From Candidatus Planktophila sp. (GTDB lineage Bacteria > Actinomycetota > Actinomycetes > Nanopelagicales > Nanopelagicaceae), in assembly GCA_030649935.1 (NCBI GenBank), contig JAUSFN010000017.1, forward strand, positions 1 to 64,000: a stretch of 64,000 bases of DNA, written 5' to 3'. The notes under the pieces are model-generated. The model made no database searches. It saw only the letters and a program-made list of their open reading frames with translations, and was not told the DNA's origin. The stretch's first letter is position 1; each line of letters opens with the position of its first letter. The translations under genes were made by a program, and so were the position numbers. Shown here piece by piece: positions 34,828-44,065 of this stretch.

Positions 34828-35453
34828 GAATAGCTCCTACGTTCACTAGGCGGAGGAATTGTTGCGCCTTTATATTCAACTGCAATTCCACCTAATGCGT
34901 AATCCTTGCGTTGAGGATGGCCCTGCCAATCATCTGGCATCAAGATCCGAGTTAAACCTGGGTGAGCATCAAAGATTATTCCAAACATGTCGAAGGTTTC
35001 GCGCTCATGCCAGTTATTGCCAGCCCAGACCTCAACTAGTGATGGGATGTGCGCATCGGCCTCTGAAACCGAAACCTCGAGACGAATGCGACGATTATTT
35101 GTCATGGAGAGGAGTGGATAGACAGCTACTAGTTCGCGACCAGTGTTGTTTGGGTAATGGATACCAGAAACTCCCATGCACATTTCAAACTTCAATGTAT
35201 CGCGTAAAACCAAGGAAATTTCAACTAATTTTTCACGTTTCACATGCAGTGTTAGTTCACCACGATCAACAATTACGCGCTCAATGGAGGCTGAAAACTC
35301 GGGGTAAGCACGCTCTAAATCATCAACTAAACCATCGAAATAGCCACCGTAAGGACGTTCTGATGAGCCTGTCGATGTGGCGCTTCTAACTAGACCGCCA
35401 TAACCGGAGGTATCACCCGTTCCATGTGTCCCAAACATTCCAGAATCAGTCAT
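34824..35453 (-). CDS. nuoC: NADH-quinone oxidoreductase subunit C
   Basis: 30-kDa-type peripheral subunit, 209 aa. The signature near the C-terminus, [38 protein letters not shown] (about 148-184), is the family hallmark. A Gly/Ser-rich N-terminal segment of about 35 residues precedes the fold and is probably flexible. It directly abuts nuoB and overlaps nuoD by 4 nt. It bridges NuoD and the rest of the arm. Confidence 0.96.
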   Translation of the reverse strand: MTDSGMFGTHGTGDTSGYGGLVRSATSTGSSERPYGGYFDGLVDDLERAYPEFSASIERVIVDRGELTLHVKREKLVEISLVLRDTLKFEMCMGVSGIHYPNNTGRELVAVYPLLSMTNNRRIRLEVSVSEADAHIPSLVEVWAGNNWHERETFDMFGIIFDAHPGLTRILMPDDWQGHPQRKDYALGGIAVEYKGATIPPPSERRSYS

Positions 35454-36011
35454 TTATGCGAGCAAGCCCTTCAGTTGGTGAGTTGGTTTCGCATTCATCG
35501 CAGCGAGCTCAACTTCCTTAATAATTTGCGCACGGTTAGCGCCGAGTTTTTCATCATAGATTTTTTCATGAAGCTTCAAAATTGCATCCATTAGCATTTC
35601 TGGGCGGGGTGGACAGCCGGGAAGGTAAATATCAACGGGCACTACGTGATCTACTCCTTGGACAATTGCGTAGTTATTAAACATTCCGCCAGAAGAAGCG
35701 CAAGCACCCATCGCAATAACCCATTTAGGTGCTGACATCTGATCATAAATTTGGCGCAATACTGGAGCCATTTTATTCGACACTCGTCCGGCAACAATCA
35801 TTAAATCTGCCTGACGTGGAGATGCGCGAAAGACTTCCATACCAAAACGCGAAATGTCATACTTTGCAGCCGATCCAACGGCCATCATTTCAATTGCACA
35901 ACAGGCAAGACCAAAAGTTGCTGGCCACAATGAATTCTTGCGCATGTAACCAGCAAGTTTTTCAACGGACGTTAATAGAAATCCACTTGGAATTTTTTCT
36001 TCAAGACCCAT
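35454..36011 (-). CDS. nuoB: NADH-quinone oxidoreductase subunit B
   Basis: Subunit with cluster N2, which reduces quinone, 185 aa. The tandem cysteines of [14 protein letters not shown] near 33-46 are the rare adjacent-Cys ligands. The others are Cys in [11 protein letters not shown] near 101 and in [10 protein letters not shown] near 131. It begins 3 nt after the nuoA stop. All known N2 ligands are present. Confidence 0.97.
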   Translation of the reverse strand: MGLEEKIPSGFLLTSVEKLAGYMRKNSLWPATFGLACCAIEMMAVGSAAKYDISRFGMEVFRASPRQADLMIVAGRVSNKMAPVLRQIYDQMSAPKWVIAMGACASSGGMFNNYAIVQGVDHVVPVDIYLPGCPPRPEMLMDAILKLHEKIYDEKLGANRAQIIKEVELAAMNAKPTHQLKGLLA

Positions 36012-36014
36012 TTC

Positions 36015-36386
36015 TTAATCCCACTCCAATCCGCCGCGGCGCCACACGTATGCATAAGCAATAAATACGGTGCCAATAAAAATTGCCATTTCAACTAAGC
36101 CGAAGAGTCCTAATTGATCAAAGGTGACTGCCCATGGGTAAAGAAAAACGATTTCAATATCAAAAATAATAAATAGCATCGCCGTTAAAAAGTATTTAAC
36201 TGGAAAACGTCCACCCTCTGCAGCTTGTGGAGATGGTTCGATTCCGCATTCATATGAATCTAACTTCGCGCGGTTATAACGTGCAGGACCTGTGAGCGCT
36301 CCTGCAACTACGGAGATAAAGGCAAAGGCAAAGCCAATTGCCCCTAGTACGAGAATCGGCACATATGGATTAGATGTGGATATCAC
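36015..36386 (-). CDS. nuoA: NADH-quinone oxidoreductase subunit A
   Basis: Three-helix membrane subunit next to the quinone site, 123 aa. Conserved: KLDSYECGIEPSP near residues 40-52, with the loop Cys that lies by the quinone channel, and KYFLTAMLFIIFDIEIVFLYPWA. It starts with GTG at 36386 and has no ribosome site. Instead TAAGAT lies 7 nt upstream, suggesting a leaderless transcript that starts the 14-gene nuo operon. menG lies 40 nt further upstream on the same strand. Confidence 0.96.
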   Translation of the reverse strand: MISTSNPYVPILVLGAIGFAFAFISVVAGALTGPARYNRAKLDSYECGIEPSPQAAEGGRFPVKYFLTAMLFIIFDIEIVFLYPWAVTFDQLGLFGLVEMAIFIGTVFIAYAYVWRRGGLEWD

Positions 36387-36393
36387 GTACGAA

Positions 36394-36399
36394 ATCTTA
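36394..36399 (-). promoter_or_regulatory. Leaderless -10 box of the nuo operon
   Basis: TAAGAT on the minus strand ends 7 nt before the GTG of nuoA and matches TANNNT. It lies in the 40-nt gap after menG, so nuo may be read both from here and through menG. Confidence 0.45.
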
Positions 36400-36426
36400 G
36401 AGTCGTATGGCCTATGCCAGTGACCG

Positions 36427-37119
36427 CTAACCCTTTATCCCGATGTGAACTGTAACAACCCCAAAAGTCAGATTTTTCCAGGTCACAGATCTCCAGCCAA
36501 CGAGCTCCATCGCCTGTGCCAGACCCCTTTGATCTGGCCATGCCTTGATTGATTGCGCTAAATAGAGGTAGGCATCGGGATTTGACGCTGTTTTCCGAGC
36601 TATTGCGGGCAAAGCGCGCATCAAATACCCCATATATAGGCTTCGAAATGGGCGCCATGTGGGGTGGGAGAATTCAACAACGACCATTCGCCCCCCTTTC
36701 TTAACCACACGTAGCGCTTCGGCGAGCGCTTTGTGGTAATCCACTGTGTTCCTCAAGCCAAAAGAGATCGTTGCTACATCAAAGCTCTCATTTTCAAAGG
36801 GCAGATTTAAGGCATCGGCCTTGGAAAAGTTCAGATATGGGCGGGATATTCGACCCTGAGCGAGCATTCCCTCAGAAAAATCAGTTGAAAGAACGGTTGC
36901 GCCGGCTTTATGCAAGGGCTCCGAGGAAGATCCCGGTCCGGCGGCAATATCGAGAATCTTCATGCCAGGGGTTGGAGCGATTATTTTCGTTGCCGCTCGA
37001 CGCCAGGCCTTACTCCGGCCAAGCGACAAGAGATCGTTAACGATGTCATAGCGTTTGGCCACACCATCAAACATAGCCGCAACCTCTTCGGGATCTTTAC
37101 CGAGATTAGCGCGGGACAT
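36427..37119 (-). CDS. menG: Demethylmenaquinone methyltransferase
   Basis: SAM-dependent methyltransferase (UbiE/MenG) for the last menaquinone step, about 230 aa. The start ATG at 37119 is chosen because AGGGAG lies 9 nt upstream and the product begins close to the conserved MFDGVAKRYDIVNDLLSLG. An ORF to 37182 adds 21 unrelated residues. The SAM site is ILDIAAGPGSSSEPL and the family motif is ATISFGLRNTVDYHKAL. It lies between nuoA and the divergent menF. Its strand and spacing allow co-transcription with nuo. Confidence 0.95.
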   Translation of the reverse strand: MSRANLGKDPEEVAAMFDGVAKRYDIVNDLLSLGRSKAWRRAATKIIAPTPGMKILDIAAGPGSSSEPLHKAGATVLSTDFSEGMLAQGRISRPYLNFSKADALNLPFENESFDVATISFGLRNTVDYHKALAEALRVVKKGGRMVVVEFSHPTWRPFRSLYMGYLMRALPAIARKTASNPDAYLYLAQSIKAWPDQRGLAQAMELVGWRSVTWKNLTFGVVTVHIGIKG

Positions 37120-37197
37120 ACATGCATTCTCCCTTGAAGTAGGCTCATCCACAACTTCATCGCCCAAGGAGATTTCCCTCATGGTTTTGCCGGCACT

Positions 37198-38421
37198 ATG
37201 CCTTTGCTAATCTCGGTAACAACGACCCATCTTGGTGAACACTTACCTCTTCTCGATCTATTACCTGATTCGAATCCAGTTGCTTGGGTACGCGGCGGAG
37301 ACGGTTTAGTTGGTTGGGGTGTTTATGCAACAACCACCGTAAGTGGCCCAAACCGCTTTGCCGATGCACGTAATTGGTGGTTAAAACAACTTGAAAGCTT
37401 CGCCGTAACAAATTCTGTACATGGAAATGGAACAGGCCCTGTTCTGTTTGCATCCTTTTCTTTTTCGGCAGAGGATGAATCAGTCTTAATTATTCCGGAA
37501 GTAATCGTCGGAAAGAAAGCAGAAAAATCTTGGATCACTTGGATCGGTCCATCCCCCCAACCAGATTTGAAAACTCTCGCTCCGCAATTAGTTCCCACCT
37601 CGATTACTTGGAATGCTAACAATGAGGCAGATAGCGCATGGAAGGCTCGAGTATCTACTGCGGTTAATCGAATCCAAGACGGCGCTCTTGATAAAGTTGT
37701 ACTTGCCCGAGATTTCACTGGAATTGCCGGCGAAAATATTGAACCGCGAACGATCTTAAGAAAGTTAGCAGCGGAATATCCCTCGACGTGGAGTTTTGCA
37801 GTATCCGGATTAATCGGTGCTACACCTGAATTACTTCTGAGATTGAGCCGCAAAATGGTTACTTCTCGAGTTTTAGCTGGGACGATTAGTAAAACCGGTG
37901 ATGACGAGCGCGATTTAGCGCTAGCGGCATCTCTTGCTCGTTCTTCGAAAGATTTAGAGGAACACATCTATGCGGTGCGATCTGTTGCCGATGCTCTTGA
38001 ACCACTGTGTACTTCAACAAATGTTCCTGAGTCGCCATATGTCCTGCACTTAGCCAATGTCATGCACTTAGCAACCGATGTAACTGGTGCTCTAGCTGAA
38101 AAATTGGCCCATGTTGATGCTTTTACGATCCTTGAAAAACTTCATCCTTCAGCGGCAGTCTGTGGTACACCGCGAGAACAGGCCGCTTCATTAATAGCCG
38201 AGATTGAAGGAATGTCACGTGGTAGATACGCCGGTCCAGTTGGTTGGATTGATGCCGCCGGAGATGGAGAACTTGGGATTGCACTTCGATGTGGTCAGAT
38301 TCAGGGGCGATCAATTCGAATCTTTGCTGGTTGCGGGATAGTTGCCGGATCCGATCCCGATAAAGAACTAGCAGAGAGTGAAGCAAAATTCATACCAATG
38401 CGAAGTGCTTTAATTAAATAG
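37198..38421 (+). CDS. menF: Isochorismate synthase
   Basis: Converts chorismate to isochorismate, the first menaquinone step, 407 aa. The chorismate-binding domain fills the C-terminal 260 residues with KVVLARDF near 169, ATPELLLRLS near 221, and the Mg-binding region HPSAAVCGTPREQA then GRYAGPVGWIDAAGDGE near 340. It is divergent from menG with a 78-nt gap and convergent with menD, overlapping it by 8 nt. Salicylate or anthranilate synthases share the fold, but the menD-C-B context favours MenF. Confidence 0.93.
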   Translation: MPLLISVTTTHLGEHLPLLDLLPDSNPVAWVRGGDGLVGWGVYATTTVSGPNRFADARNWWLKQLESFAVTNSVHGNGTGPVLFASFSFSAEDESVLIIPEVIVGKKAEKSWITWIGPSPQPDLKTLAPQLVPTSITWNANNEADSAWKARVSTAVNRIQDGALDKVVLARDFTGIAGENIEPRTILRKLAAEYPSTWSFAVSGLIGATPELLLRLSRKMVTSRVLAGTISKTGDDERDLALAASLARSSKDLEEHIYAVRSVADALEPLCTSTNVPESPYVLHLANVMHLATDVTGALAEKLAHVDAFTILEKLHPSAAVCGTPREQAASLIAEIEGMSRGRYAGPVGWIDAAGDGELGIALRCGQIQGRSIRIFAGCGIVAGSDPDKELAESEAKFIPMRSALIK

Positions 38422-39988
38422 AACCCATTTTTTCATAAATCGATTTCAAGTATTGCGCATTAGCATCACGTGATTGAACCTTAGCGACTACAACAGAGAC
38501 ACCTTTAATCGGTGCTATCAATTCATTCTTAAGTTCTGCAATGGATGTAATCGTTGTTGAAGGTACTCCAAATGACTTTGCAATAGCTGCAGGGTCTAAA
38601 CCATGAGGGGTTCCAAATACTTTTTCAAAGCCTTCGATTCCGCGTTGTGAAAGTGTTGAAAAAATTCCACCGCCATCATTATTAATTACAATAAACTTAC
38701 AGTTAATATCGTCGCACTCAATTAACCCAGTGATGTCATGAAGAAAAGCTAAATCTCCAAGTACTGCAAAAGTTTGAAGATGTCCCGACGCTACGCCCAA
38801 TGCCGAAGAGATATTCCCATCAATCCCTGCTAAACCTCGGTTTGCATAGGTAGTTACGCCAAGGCGGGGAGTTGCAAAGCCCTCAAAGTCTCGAATTGGG
38901 CGTGATGAGGAGATAAATAGAGCCGATCCATCTGGAATCGCTTCTCCTATCTGCCTTGCAATCGAAGCTTCGTTCCAGCCATCGAGTTCGTTAATTAATT
39001 TCGCACAGCGCGCAGAGTATTTCTGCCATTGAGCAATCCAATCTTCGGATGCCATCACATTCTCTAACAACGGAATTTCAGTAAAGCGCTTTTCTGCAGA
39101 TCGATCGCCATCAACTGTTGCGATTCGTGGATCAATAACAAAAATTAATGGTGCCAAACCAACAAGGGCATTGATCGATCGTGAAAGTGTTGTACGCCCA
39201 ATAACAATGGCGGCTTGCGGAACTAAAACACTTCTCACTTGGGCTGCGGATAAGAAAATCGAGGCGTGCGCGATTGCATCCGGAAAAGTAAGTGGATCTT
39301 CCGCAATTATTGGCCAATTAAGTTTCTTAGCAAATGTAGTTACTTCATCCACTCTTAATCCGCCGCGATCATGGCCAATCACTAAAACACCACGACTTGC
39401 CTGCACTTTTAGTTTTACTGCGCTCTTGCGAGATTTAAATGAAGGCGTGGCAATTTCAATCCCATCCAACCACCCAGTTGAATCATCAGGCAACAGTGGT
39501 TCATCAAACTGGAGATTCAAATGTACTGGACCAAACCGTAAGCTATCCAAAGGTAGTTCCATAGGAAAAACTGGTCCGTCAATATCGGCAAAATATCGAA
39601 CGGCCTTTCCGAAGATTCGTGCCTGCTCTGTAGTTTGGTTTGCACCCGTGCGTCGAAGAATTGCCGGGCGATCGGCGGTTAAAACTAGCAATGCAGCATT
39701 CGTGTGGTTTGCTTCTAAAACCGCGGGGTGGAAATTCGCAACAGCCGTACCACTTGTGCAAACTATAGGCACAGGTCTGTGAGTAGATTTAATGAGACCG
39801 AGCGCAAAAAAAGCTGCAGTGCGTTCGTCGATTCGAATATGAATTTTAATGAGTCCACGTGCAGCGGCGGCATTGAATGCCAGCGATAGAGGTGCATTTC
39901 GAGAGCCAGGAGAGACCACTACATCTGTGATGCCAGCTTCAATAATCTGACGCACCACTGCCCGTGCTAACGCTGTCGAAGTATTCAC
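38414..39988 (-). CDS. menD: SEPHCHC synthase
   Basis: Thiamine-diphosphate enzyme that condenses isochorismate with 2-oxoglutarate, 524 aa. The N-terminal VVSPGSRNAPLSLAF (about 24-38) is the isochorismate and ThDP site, DERTAAFFALG carries the catalytic Glu, and the ThDP/metal motif in the C-terminal domain begins AVLGDLAFLHD and ends NNDGGGIF near 440. It overlaps menC by 4 nt. A single complete copy. Confidence 0.95.
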   Translation of the reverse strand: MNTSTALARAVVRQIIEAGITDVVVSPGSRNAPLSLAFNAAAARGLIKIHIRIDERTAAFFALGLIKSTHRPVPIVCTSGTAVANFHPAVLEANHTNAALLVLTADRPAILRRTGANQTTEQARIFGKAVRYFADIDGPVFPMELPLDSLRFGPVHLNLQFDEPLLPDDSTGWLDGIEIATPSFKSRKSAVKLKVQASRGVLVIGHDRGGLRVDEVTTFAKKLNWPIIAEDPLTFPDAIAHASIFLSAAQVRSVLVPQAAIVIGRTTLSRSINALVGLAPLIFVIDPRIATVDGDRSAEKRFTEIPLLENVMASEDWIAQWQKYSARCAKLINELDGWNEASIARQIGEAIPDGSALFISSSRPIRDFEGFATPRLGVTTYANRGLAGIDGNISSALGVASGHLQTFAVLGDLAFLHDITGLIECDDINCKFIVINNDGGGIFSTLSQRGIEGFEKVFGTPHGLDPAAIAKSFGVPSTTITSIAELKNELIAPIKGVSVVVAKVQSRDANAQYLKSIYEKMGSI

Positions 39989-40956
39989 TCACTCCACCCA
40001 TTATTCTTAATACTTTGTTCTGCTCCAGCAATCCACACCATACGAATTCGATTCTTCCACCAGTTCAGGCGCTCGTTCGACACTGCAAACTTATTTAGTG
40101 CCGAAACGTCTGGTTTTACATCTACAACCTCAATTGTGCCGTCGATGATGGGAAGTTCGCCAACATCTACTGCTAATAATGCACCTGTTCCTAATCCACA
40201 TGCATAATCTAGTTGCGAAATCGCAGCAGCAAGCTTTAGGCCATGCGAAATTCCGACCGCGCTCTCTAGAGCACTTGAGACTGCAACTGGAAGTGAATAG
40301 TGACGGGCAATCTCTAAAGCTTTGGCGATACCACCAAGGGGTGCCACTTTGAGCATCACTACATCAATTGCACCTGAGAGGTTTAGAGTTAAAGGATCTT
40401 TAGCTTTTCTAATGATTTCATCTCCAGCGATCTTTACTCCAGTACGGTCTTTTAATTCGCGAAGCTCCTCGATGGTTGAACAAGGTTGTTCGACATACTC
40501 AATCTCACCGGCTTGAGTCAAGAATGCATGTGCCTGGCCAACACTCCATAATCCATTGACATCCAAGCGAATTTTTGCATCTGGGCGTAGCGCTCGGACG
40601 CAAGCAATTCGAGCTAAATCTATCTCGGGCTCTCCACCAACCTTAATTTTTACAACTTTAGTTCCGTCAAACGCATTGAGGAGTTTTTCAATTTCTACAG
40701 GATCATCTATTGCCGGTAGCGTGGCGTTAACTTCAATTTTTCGCCGCCTCGGTGCTGGCGATTCAATAAATGCGGCCTCTATGCCGCTTAAGAGCCATGG
40801 CACTGACTCTTCATGACTGTATTCAAGGAAGGGAGAAAACTCGCCCCATCCCTGTGATCCCTCAAAAAGCGCGACTTCTCGGGATGTTACTGAACGAAAG
40901 TCAGTCTTAGTCGCCAGTGCAACGACTTTGAGCGAGCCTAATATTGAATCAAGCAT
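39985..40956 (-). CDS. menC: o-Succinylbenzoate synthase
   Basis: Enolase-superfamily dehydratase, 323 aa. The active-site set is complete: KIKVGG (acid/base Lys near 98-100), RLDVNG (metal Asp near 133), YVEQPC (Glu), AGDEI (Asp) and VVMLKVAPLGG (second Lys near 205). It makes o-succinylbenzoate for MenE. It sits between menD (4-nt overlap) and menB (3-nt gap) on one strand. MenH, the preceding enzyme, has no candidate in the window. Confidence 0.93.
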   Translation of the reverse strand: MLDSILGSLKVVALATKTDFRSVTSREVALFEGSQGWGEFSPFLEYSHEESVPWLLSGIEAAFIESPAPRRRKIEVNATLPAIDDPVEIEKLLNAFDGTKVVKIKVGGEPEIDLARIACVRALRPDAKIRLDVNGLWSVGQAHAFLTQAGEIEYVEQPCSTIEELRELKDRTGVKIAGDEIIRKAKDPLTLNLSGAIDVVMLKVAPLGGIAKALEIARHYSLPVAVSSALESAVGISHGLKLAAAISQLDYACGLGTGALLAVDVGELPIIDGTIEVVDVKPDVSALNKFAVSNERLNWWKNRIRMVWIAGAEQSIKNNGWSE

Positions 40957-40959
40957 CGA

Positions 40960-41838
40960 TTAAGGACGCTTTGGAAATTTTTCAAAGTTTGGCGCACGTC
41001 TTTCTTTATAAGCATCACGGCCCTCTTGACCCTCTTCACTCATGTAAAAAAGAAGTGTCGCATCGCCAGCAAGTTGCTGCACGCCTGCCAAACCATCATC
41101 GGCAGCGTTTAAACTTGACTTTAATAAACGCAGCGCTAACGGTGAGTTGCGAAGCATTTCGCGACACCATGAAACAGTCTCACTCTCTAAGTCATTTATC
41201 GCCACTACAGTATTTACCAATCCCATATCAAGCGCCTCTTGCGCATCATATTGACGGGTCATAAACCAAATCTCGCGCGCTTTTTTCTGACCTACGTGGG
41301 CTGCAAGTAAACCTGCTCCATATCCTCCATCAAATGAACCAACTCTCGGACCTGTCTGGCCAAATTTTGCATTGTCGGCGGCAATTGTTAAATCGCACAC
41401 GACATGAAGTACATGGCCTCCACCAATGGCCCAACCCGCGACCATCGCAACAACCGGTTTCGGTGTACGACGGATCTGCACCTGAAGGTCTAAAACGTTG
41501 AGACGTCCGATACCTTTTTTTGCTAAAGGGTCATCGCCAAGGTAGCCATCATCGCCTCGAACGGTGATATCTCCACCTGAACAAAAAGCTTCAGTACCTT
41601 CGCCGGTTAATATAATTACACCGACCTCTTCATTGTCACGAGCTAATGAGAAAGCCTGCATTAACTCAATAATGGTTTGAGGACGAAATGCATTGTGAAT
41701 TTCAGGGCGGTTGATAGTGATTTTTGCCATGCCATCACCCATTTGATATTTAATGTCAATAAACTCCTCGCCACCTGGCGCTATTACCCAGGTGGGAATC
41801 ACACGGCTACCAAACTCACGATTAATCGGCTTGCTCAC
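40960..41838 (-). CDS. menB: 1,4-Dihydroxy-2-naphthoyl-CoA synthase
   Basis: Crotonase-fold ring-closing enzyme, 292 aa. Hallmarks are [15 protein letters not shown] near 105-120, the oxyanion hole region, and [14 protein letters not shown] near 165, which carries the MenB-specific Asp-Gly-Gly-Tyr. The GTG start at 41838 has GGAGGAAAT upstream. It is first of the menB-C-D operon, divergent from menE with 41 nt between. A 10-bp palindrome TCGCTAGCGA (41855-41864) sits in that gap. Confidence 0.95.
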   Translation of the reverse strand: MSKPINREFGSRVIPTWVIAPGGEEFIDIKYQMGDGMAKITINRPEIHNAFRPQTIIELMQAFSLARDNEEVGVIILTGEGTEAFCSGGDITVRGDDGYLGDDPLAKKGIGRLNVLDLQVQIRRTPKPVVAMVAGWAIGGGHVLHVVCDLTIAADNAKFGQTGPRVGSFDGGYGAGLLAAHVGQKKAREIWFMTRQYDAQEALDMGLVNTVVAINDLESETVSWCREMLRNSPLALRLLKSSLNAADDGLAGVQQLAGDATLLFYMSEEGQEGRDAYKERRAPNFEKFPKRP

Positions 41839-41879
41839 ATTTCCTCCATTATCGTCGCTAGCGATAGCCTACGGCTGCA

Positions 41880-42956
41880 ATGGACATGTCGTCACAACGA
41901 GAAATACTTCGAGCCAACCCTGCGTGGTCAATTCCGCAGTTAGCCGCCGAAATCACGGCCGCCCTCGTTGGAAACGGCCCTGCCCTGAGCTTTGGCGAGG
42001 TCCGAACTAAAAACCTATCCAATAAGTTCGCCATGGTTATAGGTACAAGTGGCAGTACGGGTTTAATAAAAGAGGTCGCCTTCACGCGGGCCGCCCTCAT
42101 TTCATCGGCGCAGGCATCTAACTCATTCGTTGGTGCAACCGCTGGGTCAAAGTGGTCACTTCTACTTCCTATCAATCACATTGCGGGCGTCAATGTAATT
42201 CTTCGATCAATGGAACTTGGAACTCTTCCATTTGACCTTCGCAATTTCGAGGGAGAGTATCCAACGGTAGATTTTACCTCCATTGTTCCAACTCAACTAT
42301 TTAGAGCTCTAAATTCAGATGAGCGATTGCTTCGTCATTTGCAGAGCGCCAAAACTGTTTTAGTCGGTGGCGCTGCTTTGGCACAAAACCTTCGAGTACA
42401 AGCTGAAGTCGAGGGTATAAATATTGTTGAAACATATGGAATGACCGAAACATGTGGTGGATGCGTTTATGATGGTCGCACCTTAAATGGTGTGGAAGTT
42501 GAAATTAATGATCAAGGCGTAATTAAAATTCGTGGCACTGTGATGGCTAGTGATTACCTGAACTCTTCAAATCTCTTTGAACTCCAGGATGGTTGGTTTA
42601 CTACAAATGACCTTGGTGAAATAAATGATGGGAAACTGATAGTACTTGGTCGTGCTGATGATGTAATTATTACTGGAGGAGAAAATCTTTCACTCATGGC
42701 AATCGAAGCGGTTCTCTCAATACGATTTCCAGATATGGAGTGCGCAGCTTTTGGAGTCAAGGATCCTCTGTGGGGACAAGCTCTTCATATTGCAATCGTT
42801 GGCAAAGTAAATGAGAATGAAATTTCGCTTTATTTGGAAGGCGCACTCGGGCAAATAGCAAAGCCAAAAGGCATTCATTCGATTGAATCACTACCATTGC
42901 TCGGTATTGGGAAAGTAGATCGTTTAACTCTTGCAAGGATGGTTAGAAATGAATAG
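41880..42956 (+). CDS. menE: o-Succinylbenzoate-CoA ligase
   Basis: Acyl-CoA synthetase of the ANL family, 358 aa. This is shorter than the usual 450-490 aa but close to the short actinobacterial form. The AMP-binding loop is GTSGSTGLIKE near residues 58-68, the central ETYGMTETCGG near 184, and the hinge with LGRADDVIITGGENLSL near 257. The catalytic Lys is in GIGKVDR near the end. It overlaps menA by 8 nt and forms a plus-strand pair with it. Confidence 0.92.
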   Translation: MDMSSQREILRANPAWSIPQLAAEITAALVGNGPALSFGEVRTKNLSNKFAMVIGTSGSTGLIKEVAFTRAALISSAQASNSFVGATAGSKWSLLLPINHIAGVNVILRSMELGTLPFDLRNFEGEYPTVDFTSIVPTQLFRALNSDERLLRHLQSAKTVLVGGAALAQNLRVQAEVEGINIVETYGMTETCGGCVYDGRTLNGVEVEINDQGVIKIRGTVMASDYLNSSNLFELQDGWFTTNDLGEINDGKLIVLGRADDVIITGGENLSLMAIEAVLSIRFPDMECAAFGVKDPLWGQALHIAIVGKVNENEISLYLEGALGQIAKPKGIHSIESLPLLGIGKVDRLTLARMVRNE

Positions 42957-43797
42957 GTGGATTCTTGGAGCGCGCCTACGCACCTTACCGGCATCCTTTG
43001 CGCCAGTACTAGTGGCATCGGCACTAGCCGGCAGCGAATTCAATTGGTTCCGTGCCGCTTTGGCGTTAAAAGTTTCTTTGTGGCTGCAAATCGGTGTGAA
43101 TTTCGCAAATGATTATTCAGATGGCATTAAGGGAACCGATGCTAATCGTATTGGACCTACTCGACTCGTTGGCAGCGGCTTGGCAACTGCCCGGAGCGTA
43201 AGAGCTGCGGCCTTCATTTCTTTTGGTATCGCATCAATCTGTGGACTTTGGTTAGCCGTATTAACTTCGCCCATACTTATCGTGGTCGGTATTTTATCTA
43301 TCGCAGCGGCCTGGAGTTATACCGGGGGACGAAGGCCGTACGGTTACATTGGCTTTGGTGAAATTTCTGTCTTTGTCTTCTTTGGCCTAGTAGCAACGGT
43401 TGGAAGTTTCTATGTCCAAACTCAGAGTATTACCTTAATGAGTTTCATAGTGGCGATTCCAGTGGGCGCACTCTCGTGTGCCATCCTGGCAATTAATAAC
43501 CTACGAGATTTGAACCAAGATGCAATTGCTGGAAAGAGAACCCTTGCAGTACAAATGGGGGATGCCGCGGCTAGACGCGCATTTGTTGCTCTACTAATTG
43601 TGACCCATATCTCGGCGGTCGCTACCTTTAAACCAGCCGTTCTTTTAACTTTACTTGTGGCGCCACTGACACTCTCAATAGCTCGCCAAGTAATAGGCGG
43701 TGCATCTGGAGCGGCATTGATTCCACTCTTAGGTAAGACTGGAAAACTCCAGCTTATCTTTTCGGCAATCTTTGCCGTGGCCTTGGCGATACAATAA
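42949..43797 (+). CDS. menA: 1,4-Dihydroxy-2-naphthoate polyprenyltransferase
   Basis: Integral membrane prenyltransferase that joins the prenyl tail to the ring, about 282 aa. The ATG at 42949 overlaps the menE stop and has AAGGATGG upstream; an earlier ATG at 42931 adds six residues. The first Asp-rich motif is NFANDYSDGIKGTD near 63-76 and the second is NNLRDLNQDAIAGKRTLAVQMG near 184. About eight helices follow. The substrates come from MenB and the prenyl synthase at 20.4 kb. Confidence 0.94.
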   Translation: MNRWILGARLRTLPASFAPVLVASALAGSEFNWFRAALALKVSLWLQIGVNFANDYSDGIKGTDANRIGPTRLVGSGLATARSVRAAAFISFGIASICGLWLAVLTSPILIVVGILSIAAAWSYTGGRRPYGYIGFGEISVFVFFGLVATVGSFYVQTQSITLMSFIVAIPVGALSCAILAINNLRDLNQDAIAGKRTLAVQMGDAAARRAFVALLIVTHISAVATFKPAVLLTLLVAPLTLSIARQVIGGASGAALIPLLGKTGKLQLIFSAIFAVALAIQ

Positions 43798-43801
43798 ATC
43801 C

Positions 43802-44065
43802 ATGTCACGCATCATTCCATTAGTTCTCATCTTTGGTGTAACTATTTATGCCCTAATTGATTGCGCCCGTGCCGATGAATCACAGATTAAAAATCTCCCA
43901 AAGTGGGGTTGGTTACTTTTAATAATCCTTCTGGGGCCACAAGCCATTGCAATTGGACCAATTGCGTATTTAATTGCCGGAAGAAATAAACCTAAAGGTT
44001 TCAAGCGACCACAGCGACGAATATTGCCGCCAGATGATGACCCTGATTTCTTAAGAAAGCTTTAA
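43802..44065 (+). CDS. Small PLDc_N-domain membrane protein
   Basis: An 87-aa membrane protein resembling the N-terminal membrane domain seen in phospholipase D/cardiolipin synthase proteins but without any catalytic HKD domain. It shows LVLIFGVTIYALIDCAR, a turn with LPKWGWLLLIILLGPQAIAIGPIAYLIAG, and a basic tail (KPKGFKRPQRR) ending with acidic DDDPDF. The ATG at 43802 lies 4 nt after the menA stop. The function of stand-alone PLDc_N proteins is unknown. Its position after menA is conserved in my memory of actinobacteria, but this was not checked. Confidence 0.8.
   Translation: MSRIIPLVLIFGVTIYALIDCARADESQIKNLPKWGWLLLIILLGPQAIAIGPIAYLIAGRNKPKGFKRPQRRILPPDDDPDFLRKL

Noticed and set aside
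36383-36658. Open frame on the minus strand inside menG
   Set aside because: It is a shadow of menG in another frame, with no family features.
41855-41864. Palindrome TCGCTAGCGA between menB and menE as an operator
   Set aside because: A 10-bp palindrome in a 41-nt gap could be chance, and no known regulator pattern matches.
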